From the NCBI GenBank assembly GCA_027063545.1, contig JAMORN010000330.1, positions 1 through 15,385 of the forward strand: 15,385 bases of DNA. Direction: 5' to 3'. The notes below the pieces were generated by a model. The model saw nothing but the letters and a program-made list of their open reading frames with translations. It was not told the DNA's origin and made no database searches. This document shows, in pieces, positions 1 to 8,600 of this stretch; position 1 is the stretch's first letter; each line of letters begins with the position of its first letter. A program made the translations under genes and the position numbers. This DNA is from a bacterium (GTDB lineage: Bacteria > JAMORN01).

Positions 1-1
1 A

Positions 2-475
2 AAGGATCTACCATATTTAATAAATGTAATTGACACTATAGGAGGAGATTATGCTTGTAGACGAGCTTATAGGTTTTCTTGGAAGAAAGAATATAATTGG
101 GGGACTTTAATAAGCATGTTAAGAAAAAATTTAAAATTAAACATATACAGTCTAGAAGATATAAAGATTATAAAGCGTACTCCTTTTTTTAGAGTAAAAG
201 TTCTAAGAATTTATTATAATAAGTCCGATAGTATAGATATATATGGAGATAAAATAAGGTGGGTTTTTAAAGATAAAAAAGGGCAAGGATTGTATTCTAC
301 TTTTTTTGATTTATATGTAAAAAAAGATATAAAGGTCACTTTCAAGGGAAGAGGTTATGGGCATGGAGTTGGTTTGTGTCAGCATGGAGCAATAAAAAGA
401 GCTTTAATGGGTTGGAAAATGAAGAAAATTTTATTTTTTTATTATAAAGATGTAAAATTGCAAAAGATATATTAA
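2..475 (+). CDS. SpoIID/LytB-domain protein, C-terminal part (5' end outside window)
   Basis: The reading frame is open without a stop from base 2, so this is the last 157 residues of a longer protein. The ATG at 116 is internal and not the start. The fragment reads KDLPYLINVID, then a CRRAY...W segment, and ends with the family signature GRGYGHGVGLCQHGA. This matches the C-terminal half of SpoIID/LytB domains, in which a Tyr-Leu-x-x-Val-x-Asp element precedes a Trp-containing stretch and a terminal Gly-His-Gly-Val-Gly-x-(Ser/Cys)-Gln block. Characterised SpoIID proteins are lytic transglycosylases that cleave peptidoglycan strands lacking stem peptides; LytB relatives enhance amidases. The catalytic glutamate would lie upstream of the window, so activity cannot be judged. 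It lies 18 bases before the PKD/FGE gene on the same strand, probably in one transcript. In a non-sporulating diderm the likely role is wall remodelling (inference). Confidence 0.85.
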   Translation, partial: KDLPYLINVIDTIGGDYACRRAYRFSWKKEYNWGTLISMLRKNLKLNIYSLEDIKIIKRTPFFRVKVLRIYYNKSDSIDIYGDKIRWVFKDKKGQGLYSTFFDLYVKKDIKVTFKGRGYGHGVGLCQHGAIKRALMGWKMKKILFFYYKDVKLQKIY

Positions 476-493
476 AAAAGGAGAAAATTTTAG

Positions 494-3277
494 ATGAGAA
501 AAAATTATAAAATAATACTATTATTAATAACAATTTCCATTTTATCCATAGCTTTATTTAAATGTTCTTCTTGTTCAAAACCTAAAGAATTAAAAAAAAG
601 TTATCATTATATTGATACTATATCTATAAAAAGCAATAGTTTTTTTATAATAGACACATTAAATGATAAATCTCTTTTATATAAGACTCCTTTAAAGCAG
701 AAGGGATATTTATCTTTAAATAGTGATACAATATTAAATAACTATATTGTTAAAGCAAATTTTATTGATACTTCAAGAGTAGTAATAGGGGCATATAAAG
801 AAGGAATAAAAGATGCAGAAATTATATTAGGTAGAGGAGCAGAGGTAGGTTTTTTTAGAAGGAATGATAGTATATTTTTATATCTTTATTATGGAGAACT
901 TTATGTTAGAAAATTTTCTCCTAATGTTGAGATTATAGTAAAGAGTATATATAATGTTAGGCTTGCCTTGGATACAATAGGCTATTATTTTAAAGCTAAT
1001 TTTAAAAATGTAGAGATAGTACCTATTGTAGATAGAAGTGTAGATATAGATAGCATAGAGGTTAGTCCTCCAGGAGAAATTATAAAGGATGATAGAGGTA
1101 AAGGATTTGTTAAGCTCAATGATAAGGATATAGAATATTTAATAAAATTTTTAACAAAAGAAAGGGTATATTATTTCTTAAATTATTATAAAATAGATGT
1201 AATTAAAAAAAGAGTATTGACTCGTTTACTCCCGGATTATGCATATATAAATATTCCTTTTAAGTTTAAATTTAGATTAACAAAAAATATTAGAGAATAT
1301 AAAATAATACCTATTAGTCTTCCAGGAGATGCTAGATTAAAAAATGATAATTTATATTGGAGACCAAAAAAATTAGGTTTTTATTATTTTAAATTTCTTT
1401 TTGTTATAAATAATATTGACTCTATTTACTATTCTAAAGTAATAAAAGTTATACCATCTATCAAAGGGGATATTGTTGTAAATAAAATATTTGTCCCTGA
1501 TAGTTTTTGTTATAAAATAACCTTTGATTTTTCAAATGTTTACTCAGTAATTACATTAAATAAGAAATTAATATATAAGATTTTTATAAATAATCAATTA
1601 ATAGATTGGCCATTTAAGGAAAAGTATAAAGAAATATGTTTATATAAATCGGGAGATTATGATATAAAAATAGAGGTACAATCTATTAATAAAGACATAA
1701 AAGTATTTAATAAAAAAATATTTTTAGACTTTCCACCTAAATTAAAATTTTCCATATTAAATTCTACTATTTATAGTGCAGATACTATAAAGATAGATGT
1801 TAGTAAAACAAAAGATGATTATGATAAATTTAGTCTTTTAAGATTTCATGTATATTTAAAGAATACAAGAACATCAAGAATAATAAATAAAAAAGTTAGA
1901 GGAAAAAGAATTATAAATATTATTCCTAAAGGAGATGGATGTTATAAAGGCTATATAGAAGTAGTTGATACAAAAAATAATAGTTTTAAGAAAAATTTAA
2001 GATTAAAGGTATTTTTAAATGTATTTGTTGTATTGAAAGATAAATATTCAATTCATGTTAATCAAAAATTTACCCCTAGTATAAGAATAAAAGGTGATAA
2101 TATAGACTCTATTTTCGTAGATTTTAATAATGATAAAGTGTTTGATTATAAAACAAGATTAAAAAGAATTATAAAACCTAGCTATATATATAGAAAGGAA
2201 GGGAAGTATAATTTAGTTGTTTATGTAAAAACAAAAGATAAAAGAATTAGTAAATTTTCAAGTATAGTAAATGTTATAAATACTCCTACGTATGTTAAAA
2301 TATTACCAATAGATAAAGATTATTATGTAAAAGAGAGAATACCTATTAAAATAGAAATTAAAGATCCGGATAATAAAATAGTAAAAATAAAATATGATTT
2401 TAATGGTGATGGTATTATTGATTCTACTTTTAAGAGATATTATTCTGTCATAAGGTATGCATATAAAAGAAAAGGTAGATATAAATTAAAGGTATTTGTT
2501 GAAACAGATGATGATAAGATAACAGGAGATTCAATAAGTATAGTAATAAAAAATCATAAGCCATATGCTATAGCGCCTGAAGATATAACCCCTAGAAAAG
2601 GCGAGATGGTTACATTAAAAGGATATGGAAGAGACATTGATGGTAAAATAATAGAATATGCTTGGGATTTTGATAATGATGGAATATGGGATTATATTTC
2701 AAAATCTCCAGATGTTAAACATAAATTCTATAAATATTCAATTGTTATATTGAGAGTTATGGATGAAGATTATGATTATGGTTATGATACTATGAGGGTT
2801 GTTATATGTCCAGATGATATGGTATTAATAAAAGAAGGAAAATTTTGTATAGATAGATATGAATATCCAAATAAAAAATATGAAAAACCTATGAATAATG
2901 TTTCATTTTATGAAGCAGTAGAAATATGTAAAAAACAGGGTAAACATTTATGTTTTGAAGATGAATGGGAACAGGCTTGTGAAGGGAAATTCCATTATAG
3001 ATATCCATATGGTAATAGTTTTAGTCCTAGAAAATGTAATACTTTTAATAATAAAAAAACAATATCTCCATCTGGAGAATTTTATAGATGTAGGAGTTTC
3101 CATGGAGTATATGATTTAAGTGGGAATTTATCAGAATGGGTCCAAACATTAGATGGTGTGGGAAGGGCATATGGGGGAAATTATTTGACTAAAGGCTTTA
3201 ATTCTACATGTAAATCATACATAGTTGTTGATAAAAAGAAGAGATTTTTTCATATAGGTTTTAGATGTTGTAAATAA
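494..3277 (+). CDS. Exported multidomain protein: Ig/PKD-like modules plus C-terminal FGE-sulfatase (SUMF1-like) domain
   Basis: The protein has 927 residues. The start is supported by AAGGAG at 478-483, 10 bases upstream. Residues 1-23 form a basic and hydrophobic signal segment followed by Cys24 and Cys27. Neither cysteine sits in a canonical lipobox (LFKC, CSSC), so lipoprotein status is uncertain. Residues 30-250 are unrecognised. Around 250-325 is a putative Ig-like module (SLPGDARLKNDNLYW). Three PKD-like modules follow, with loops DFNNDKVFDY (543), DFNGDGIIDS (635) and DFDNDGIWDY (725). Residues 772-927 form an FGE-sulfatase domain: MVLIKEGKFCIDRYEYPN, LCFEDEWEQAC, YPYGN, VYDLSGNLSEWV and a final GFRCC. 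This domain has ten cysteines. The position of the first copper-binding active-site cysteine of true FGE reads Thr (GGNYLTK), so sulfatase activation is unlikely; a structural or carbohydrate/ligand-binding role is inferred. It follows the SpoIID-like gene and ends at a hairpin terminator. Confidence 0.85.
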   Translation: MRKNYKIILLLITISILSIALFKCSSCSKPKELKKSYHYIDTISIKSNSFFIIDTLNDKSLLYKTPLKQKGYLSLNSDTILNNYIVKANFIDTSRVVIGAYKEGIKDAEIILGRGAEVGFFRRNDSIFLYLYYGELYVRKFSPNVEIIVKSIYNVRLALDTIGYYFKANFKNVEIVPIVDRSVDIDSIEVSPPGEIIKDDRGKGFVKLNDKDIEYLIKFLTKERVYYFLNYYKIDVIKKRVLTRLLPDYAYINIPFKFKFRLTKNIREYKIIPISLPGDARLKNDNLYWRPKKLGFYYFKFLFVINNIDSIYYSKVIKVIPSIKGDIVVNKIFVPDSFCYKITFDFSNVYSVITLNKKLIYKIFINNQLIDWPFKEKYKEICLYKSGDYDIKIEVQSINKDIKVFNKKIFLDFPPKLKFSILNSTIYSADTIKIDVSKTKDDYDKFSLLRFHVYLKNTRTSRIINKKVRGKRIINIIPKGDGCYKGYIEVVDTKNNSFKKNLRLKVFLNVFVVLKDKYSIHVNQKFTPSIRIKGDNIDSIFVDFNNDKVFDYKTRLKRIIKPSYIYRKEGKYNLVVYVKTKDKRISKFSSIVNVINTPTYVKILPIDKDYYVKERIPIKIEIKDPDNKIVKIKYDFNGDGIIDSTFKRYYSVIRYAYKRKGRYKLKVFVETDDDKITGDSISIVIKNHKPYAIAPEDITPRKGEMVTLKGYGRDIDGKIIEYAWDFDNDGIWDYISKSPDVKHKFYKYSIVILRVMDEDYDYGYDTMRVVICPDDMVLIKEGKFCIDRYEYPNKKYEKPMNNVSFYEAVEICKKQGKHLCFEDEWEQACEGKFHYRYPYGNSFSPRKCNTFNNKKTISPSGEFYRCRSFHGVYDLSGNLSEWVQTLDGVGRAYGGNYLTKGFNSTCKSYIVVDKKKRFFHIGFRCCK

Positions 3278-3279
3278 AA

Positions 3280-3316
3280 AAAGAGCAAGCCCTTTTATAG
3301 AAAGGACTTGCTCTTT
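3280..3316. terminator. Bidirectional intrinsic terminator between convergent operons
   Basis: The arms AAAGAGCAAGCCCTTT (3280-3295) and AAAGGACTTGCTCTTT (3301-3316) pair over 16 positions with one C/A mismatch, around a 5-base TATAG loop. On the - strand the stem is followed by a run of T (complement of the A-run at 3276-3280 and beyond), as expected of an intrinsic terminator for the long - strand operon. On the + strand the tail is weaker: a T-run appears only at about 3335-3342. The hairpin lies in the 63-base gap between two convergent stop codons, so it probably serves both sides. Confidence 0.85.
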
Positions 3317-3340
3317 AAAGCTTATATAAATATTATTTTT

Positions 3341-3916
3341 TTATTCTAGATCTTCATAGCTATCTATAAGTTCATCTCTCCATGTTTCTAAAGAATCATA
3401 TTCCTTTTTAAATTGATCTTCAGATACATTAGGAAGAATATTATTTTCATTTAAAAATTTTAATTCTTCAACAAATTTATCATAATCATCTTCCATTCTT
3501 AATTTTAAATCTGCGTAGATTGCAAATTTTTTTAAAGTTTCATAAAATTCTTTAGCTTCTTTTTCTGTTATAGGTTTTTTTCCATCCCCTATTATTTTGT
3601 ACATTCCTTTTCTTAATAGTTGTGTAGAATTTCCTAAAGGTTTTTTTAATATATTCCCATCATAGTCGGCCCATAAAACTTTTACATGTTTTTTACCATC
3701 TTTATCTACTTTTATTTCATACCCTTTATATACAATTTCTTCCATAAGAAGTCCTAATCCTTCTTTTACATACCATTGGGCTAAGGTATTTTCATATTCA
3801 TCTTTGGTAGCTTCCATATCAGGAGTAACTTTAAGTTTTGCCCATAATGAGGAGTTTAAAAATATAATTAATGATAATACAATAGAAGTTAGTAAATAAC
3901 TTTTTTTTCTTTCCAT
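3341..3916 (-). CDS. Small exported protein of unknown function
   Basis: I place the start at the ATG at 3916 (191 residues) because a perfect Shine-Dalgarno AAGGAGGTGG lies 4 bases upstream. The frame stays open to another ATG at 3952, but those 12 extra residues would encode that ribosome site and precede the signal peptide. Residues 1-26 are a clear Sec signal: MERKK, a hydrophobic stretch, then LNSSLWA, with likely cleavage after Ala26. The mature part (about 165 residues) has no cysteine, is rich in Lys, Glu and Asp, looks mostly helical (for example 115-160), and ends in an acidic tail, DELIDSYEDLE. I recognise no family. It is the last gene of the operon, 22 bases after the mutarotase-like gene and before the terminator. 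It has the strongest ribosome site on the strand, which suggests higher expression than its neighbours (inference). Confidence 0.75.
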   Translation of the reverse strand: MERKKSYLLTSIVLSLIIFLNSSLWAKLKVTPDMEATKDEYENTLAQWYVKEGLGLLMEEIVYKGYEIKVDKDGKKHVKVLWADYDGNILKKPLGNSTQLLRKGMYKIIGDGKKPITEKEAKEFYETLKKFAIYADLKLRMEDDYDKFVEELKFLNENNILPNVSEDQFKKEYDSLETWRDELIDSYEDLE

Positions 3917-3920
3917 TTTT

Positions 3921-3930
3921 CCACCTCCTT
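3921..3930 (-). promoter_or_regulatory. Strong Shine-Dalgarno deciding the start of the small exported protein
   Basis: On the - strand the sequence reads AAGGAGGTGG followed by AAAA and ATG. It is a full match to the anti-Shine-Dalgarno of 16S rRNA at good spacing. It supports the ATG at 3916 over the upstream in-frame ATG at 3952, and it is stronger than any other ribosome site seen in the window. Confidence 0.85.
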
Positions 3931-3938
3931 TGTGGTTT

Positions 3939-4853
3939 TTATATAATTTCAAAATCCCACTTTAATTTAAAATTAAATTTTTTATTTTCTTTTGTAAAAG
4001 TAAAAAGAGGAGAGTGTATTTCTAACTCTACGAAGTTTCTCTCTTTATCAGAATATATTTCTATATTACTATCATGAGGATATCGAGTATTAAATGTATC
4101 AAATTTTTGTATAAATTTTATATATCTTTCTTTTTCATATATAGGTTGATATGAAATTAACTCACCTATTTGAGTTAAGAAATATAATTTAAATCCGCCT
4201 ATATTTTCTATTTTTATATCAAATTCATTTTTTTCTTCATTAAAGATTATATTTTTTTCTAACACCTCTTCATCATATTTAAAAATTTCTTCAGTTTTTA
4301 AAAGTTTGGCATCTTTTATTTTTATATTAACAGGTTTTTTTACCTCGCATACATTCCATATACCCCACCAATCAAATTCATCATTTTCTTTTTCTATAGA
4401 TATTTCAATATTAACTTCATTGGAGTCTTTTTTTATTTCAAAAAATTTTTTTATTTGAATCCCAGTTTCTCTATCAATAGGAGAGGAAAGCAAAACAACT
4501 ACATCACCATTTTGTTTTTCATAATACTGTATTTCGTAAATTCCAGAATCTAAATCTAAAAAAGGAGGTAATCCTTCTCCCCATTTATATTGAGGAGCTA
4601 ACCAAACTTTATATCCCCCATAATTTAACCATCCTAACTCTTTCCTTAATTTTTTTATTTCTTCTTTTGTAGCTTCTTTGGGAAGTTCTATAATTTTTCC
4701 TGGATTATCTATTGTTTCATATAAAATATTGAAATCTTTACTTCCATAATATAGAACCCTTCCTCCAGCATATTTTGTAAATATTATTCTTTTGTTATCA
4801 TCTTCAATCATTAAGCAGTCCCAACCTAAGAATTTTGTTTTTGTTATTTTCAT
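3939..4853 (-). CDS. DUF4380-like protein with galactose-mutarotase-type fold
   Basis: The protein has 304 residues, no signal peptide and no membrane segment, so it is probably cytoplasmic. The pattern fits the beta-sandwich aldose-1-epimerase/DUF4380 superfamily: an early GGRVLYYG (30-37), NYGGYKVWLAPQ (77-88), a following LPPFLDLDSGIYEI (95-108), and GIQIKKFFEI (131-140) before alternating beta strands. I see no clear catalytic His/Glu pair of true galactose mutarotases, so sugar or polysaccharide binding without known catalysis is as likely. The start is supported by AAAGGAG at 4859-4865. Its ATG overlaps the stop of the phosphatase gene in an ATGA, implying translational coupling. The pairing with a sugar-phosphatase-like enzyme suggests a joint role in sugar metabolism, but this is inference. 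Family assignment rests on pattern only. Confidence 0.6.
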   Translation of the reverse strand: MKITKTKFLGWDCLMIEDDNKRIIFTKYAGGRVLYYGSKDFNILYETIDNPGKIIELPKEATKEEIKKLRKELGWLNYGGYKVWLAPQYKWGEGLPPFLDLDSGIYEIQYYEKQNGDVVVLLSSPIDRETGIQIKKFFEIKKDSNEVNIEISIEKENDEFDWWGIWNVCEVKKPVNIKIKDAKLLKTEEIFKYDEEVLEKNIIFNEEKNEFDIKIENIGGFKLYFLTQIGELISYQPIYEKERYIKFIQKFDTFNTRYPHDSNIEIYSDKERNFVELEIHSPLFTFTKENKKFNFKLKWDFEII

Positions 4854-5698
4854 ATTTTCTCCTTTGTTATTAAATTTTTTATTTCTTCTATTAACTTTTC
4901 TTTATTATTTAACATCTCTATAAATTTTTGATGAATTTTTCCATTTGAGACAATAAAATCTGATTTTTTTAGATCAAATTCTTTTCCTTTGAAATCTGTT
5001 ATTTGAGACCCGGCATTTTTTGCTATAATATATCCGGCAGCAATATCCCAGGGTTTTAGATTAAATTCCCAATAACCATCTAATCTTCCTGCTGCAACAA
5101 AACATATATCTAATGAAGCTGCTCCAAATCTTCTAAGTCCTGTTATATTCATTAATAAAGAGTAAGTTTCTAATATATTTGAGGAATATATATCTTCTCT
5201 TTTATATGGAAATCCTGTTGCTAAAATAGAATTTTTTATATTCTCTATAGATGAGACTTTTATAATTTTATCATTTAAATAGCTTTTATCTCCTTTTTTA
5301 GAATAAAATAGTTCTTCATAGATAGGATTATATACAAATCCTAATAGTATTTCTTTATTAAAATATAAGGCTATAGATATAGCAAAATAAGGAATAGAAT
5401 GCGCAAAATTATTTGTCCCATCAATAGGATCAATAATCCAAATAAATGAATCTTTTTTATCAAGAGTTTCAATTAAAAGCCCATCTTCTTCTGCTAAAAA
5501 TAGATCATCGAGAAAATTTTTTTTGATATCGTTTTTTATTTTATCCTGGAGAAGTTTGTCATAATATGTAAGAAGCTCTCTACCGTCTTTATTGATAGTG
5601 CCTTTATCTGATTTATAAAATCCTTCTTTTAATATATTACCATATTCGTAAATTTTTTCCTTTACAAAATTAAATCTTAATTCAATTTCTTTAATCAT
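4850..5698 (-). CDS. Inositol-monophosphatase-family phosphatase (SuhB-like)
   Basis: The protein has 282 residues, close to the usual 260-280 of the family. Metal and substrate motifs are present: LFLAEED with Glu70; WIIDPIDGTNNFAHSIPYF with Asp90, Ile91-Pro and Asp93; and WEFNLKPWDIAAGYIIAKNAG with Asp218. These define Mg2+-dependent, Li+-sensitive phosphomonoesterases that act on inositol-1-phosphate and, in some members, fructose-1,6-bisphosphate, 3'-phosphoadenosine nucleotides or histidinol phosphate. The substrate cannot be read from sequence. The usual small residue in the TxAD element is replaced (LLTYYDKLLQDKI), a minor oddity. The start ATG overlaps the stop of the AsmA-like gene as ATGA, with AAAGGAG at 5706-5712 lying inside that gene's end. 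The C-terminus overlaps the next gene in the same way. It is a soluble cytoplasmic enzyme. Confidence 0.9.
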   Translation of the reverse strand: MIKEIELRFNFVKEKIYEYGNILKEGFYKSDKGTINKDGRELLTYYDKLLQDKIKNDIKKNFLDDLFLAEEDGLLIETLDKKDSFIWIIDPIDGTNNFAHSIPYFAISIALYFNKEILLGFVYNPIYEELFYSKKGDKSYLNDKIIKVSSIENIKNSILATGFPYKREDIYSSNILETYSLLMNITGLRRFGAASLDICFVAAGRLDGYWEFNLKPWDIAAGYIIAKNAGSQITDFKGKEFDLKKSDFIVSNGKIHQKFIEMLNNKEKLIEEIKNLITKEKI

Positions 5699-8600
5699 AA
5701 CATTTCTCCTTTTATATTGTAGTTAAATAGGTAATCTTTTACATAAAATCTTAATAAGTCTATTAAATATAAGTTTGTTATAACCTCATATTCATTAGGT
5801 CGTATTTGAATTAAAAAAGGAATAATATTTTTTCTATCATTTCTTATTTTAGCAATAGCAGATAGAACATTGTCTTTAATAGTAAAAATCATTCTATCTA
5901 TTCCATATCCTATAGTTACGCCTGTTTTTAAAAATTTTATATTTATATCTTTTAAGTAAAAGTAGAGTTTATCTAAAAATACTTCAGCGGCTTTATAGCC
6001 TATTTTTGATACATCAATTGTACCATTTATATTAGTTTTTTTAAAATTATTAAAAGGATTTAATCCTATAGCTGTTATCCATATGTTTGTATTTATATAA
6101 TATTCTTTCATATATTTGTGCATAAGCTCTTCTTTCTTTACTTTTTTATCTAGGAATCTAATATTTAATCTTTTTATTTCAGAACCAATATTTAATTGTG
6201 TATAGTCTAACATATTAATTAATTGTTCATCTAGCTGATCAAAATAGATATTTAAAGTTTTAGATAATCCAAAATTAAAAATTACTCTATAGTTTCCACC
6301 TAATAATAAGCCAAAACTTTTGTTTATACTAAATTTTCCATTGGAGTAATAAAGAGAAAACTGGTTATTAAAAATGGATATAGTATCATAGTTATATATT
6401 AATGTAATAGAATCTATAAAACTAGGTGTTAGATTTGCGATATTTTCTTTTTTTTCAGTTTTAATTATAGATATACTATAAGGCGATACCATTATATTTT
6501 GGTATAATGGTAAATTAATATTTATACCTTTAATTTTTATAAGGTTTTTTATTCCTAATTCAGAAGAATTAATTTTTGTATTAGAAGAGATCATTATAGG
6601 AGTCATATAAGCAGAAAGTTTTTTAGAACTAAAATTAGGAGTTAAATAAATTTTAGAATTGTTTTTTATAGTTAATATACCATAAGGTTCATATTGAAGT
6701 TGTTCTTTCTCAGAGTAATGTTTAGAAAGAGAGTCAAGTATTACTATAGCTATCAAATTATTATTAATTGTAAAAGGATTTTTTATTGATAAATTATTTA
6801 TCTCTCCACTGTTTATAATATTAGCAATATTTTTGATAGAAGATTTGAAAAAGTACTTAACAGTATCTATTTTATCAAATATATTTTTGAACTTTAGACT
6901 AACAGAAGATGACAAATTTCTTAAAATACTTATAGAGTCGTATACAATTTCATTTATAGTTGAAGTTAATATATTTCTTCCTGCTATGCTATTTTTGTTT
7001 AGTTTTAGATAAGAATAATTATAAATAGATATCTTGTTGATTTTTACATCTAAAGTATCATAGGATATTTTAAATAAATCAATATCCCCAGAAGTATTTA
7101 TATTTAAGGATAAAATAGACTTTAGTGTGTTTAAATCAATCTTTCCGTAATATGATATGTTATTTTTTATTGTACCATTTGATGATATATTTATATTATT
7201 AATAATACTATCTTTTATAAAAATCTGACTATAATATTTCATTTTATTCCAAAGACTATTTTTAAATTTAACAGAAGAATGATTGGTTCCTTTTATATCT
7301 ATAGAGTTTTTTTTTATATTAAAAGCCAAGTTTATGTAGGTTTTATTAAAAAAAAATTCAGAATTTACAAAGTTAGAGTCTTTAACCTTCAATTTAGTTA
7401 GATCTTCTGAGATATTTAATGAGCCTTTACCATATAAATAAATAGTATCTTGTGCTATACTAGTGATTAAATTATACTTAAATAATTTATAATTTTTTTG
7501 AAAAGATAGTTCTCCATTTATTTGTTTTAAAATTAATAATCTATTATCTGGTAATACATTTTTAAAATCATTCAATGATAATTTATAGCCCAACTTTATT
7601 TTCATTTTTTGATTTTCTAAAAATTCTTTAATACTTTTATATTTCTTTTTTGGGAAAGATACTATGATGTTAGTTTTTATAAAATTTTTTTTGTACTTAA
7701 TGCTGGCTTTTGTATATATATAAGGATAAAAATTCTTTTTAAAATCAATAGAGCTGAAAAAGTTTATGTTGGATACTCTAATGATATATCTAGCATCCAT
7801 ATTCCCTTTGGCATTAATATATCCATTAAAGTACAATGGAGTAATTAGAAAGTTTTTTGTACTAACCTTAGATATTGCAATTTTATAAACTTTATATCTT
7901 CCATCTAAAATTTTTATAGCATTAGAAGTTATAGCCATTCCAGTATTTAATCTATTTATTCTTATATAATTAGGATAAATAGTTAAAAAAATGTAGGTAG
8001 GTTTTAAAGAGAGTGTTATATAGTCAAAATCAATATTTTCAGGATTAAATGGCTCTATGATTTCTTTTTTTAATTTAAAGTTATAGTTTTTTGTAAGTAA
8101 ACTTGCAAATATTATATCCTTGTTAAAATTAAGAGTTATATTGGCAAATTCTTTATTTTTCAATAGTATTTGTGCTTTAATTTTATTAATATCATTTAGA
8201 TTTAGCTTACCTATTAGTTTTATATCACCTTTTTGGGGATATATTCCTTTTAATAGAATATTATTTATATAAATATTAGAATACATAGGAATATCTTCAA
8301 TACTTATAATTTTATTCTTTACACGGATATTTAGCTTATTTTCTATGTTTCCAATAGAAATTAACTCTTTTTTAATATTAAAAAGTTTTACATTATTTAT
8401 AGATGTAGAAACTTTGAAAATACTATTTGTTAGTAATACTAAACTGGTAAAACTGCCATTACCTTTTATTTCTTTTACCTCTATTTTTATTGTTTTATTA
8501 TCTGTATATAGATAATCAGATATCTTATAATACAACCTAAATTTAAGATTATTTAAGCTTTTAATGGAAATGTCTTTTACACTAATATTACTAATCATAA

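Noticed and set aside
116-118. ATG as the start of the SpoIID-like gene
   Set aside because: The frame is open to the left edge and the upstream 38 codons encode recognisable SpoIID sequence.
342-533. Short - strand open frame across the junction of the two + strand genes
   Set aside because: It overlaps two well supported genes on the other strand and shows no family motif.
560-577. Lipoprotein lipobox at Cys24 or Cys27 of the PKD/FGE protein
   Set aside because: Lys at -1 of Cys24 and Cys at -3 of Cys27 depart from the consensus, so I did not call it a lipoprotein.
3917-3952. A longer version of the small exported protein starting at the ATG at 3952
   Set aside because: The extra 12 residues encode the perfect Shine-Dalgarno of the ATG at 3916 and would precede the signal peptide.
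6487-6512. Inverted repeat TACCATTATA / TATAATGGTA with a 6-base loop
   Set aside because: It lies inside the AsmA-like coding frame, has no T-run or nearby gene boundary, and such palindromes are expected by chance in AT-rich DNA.
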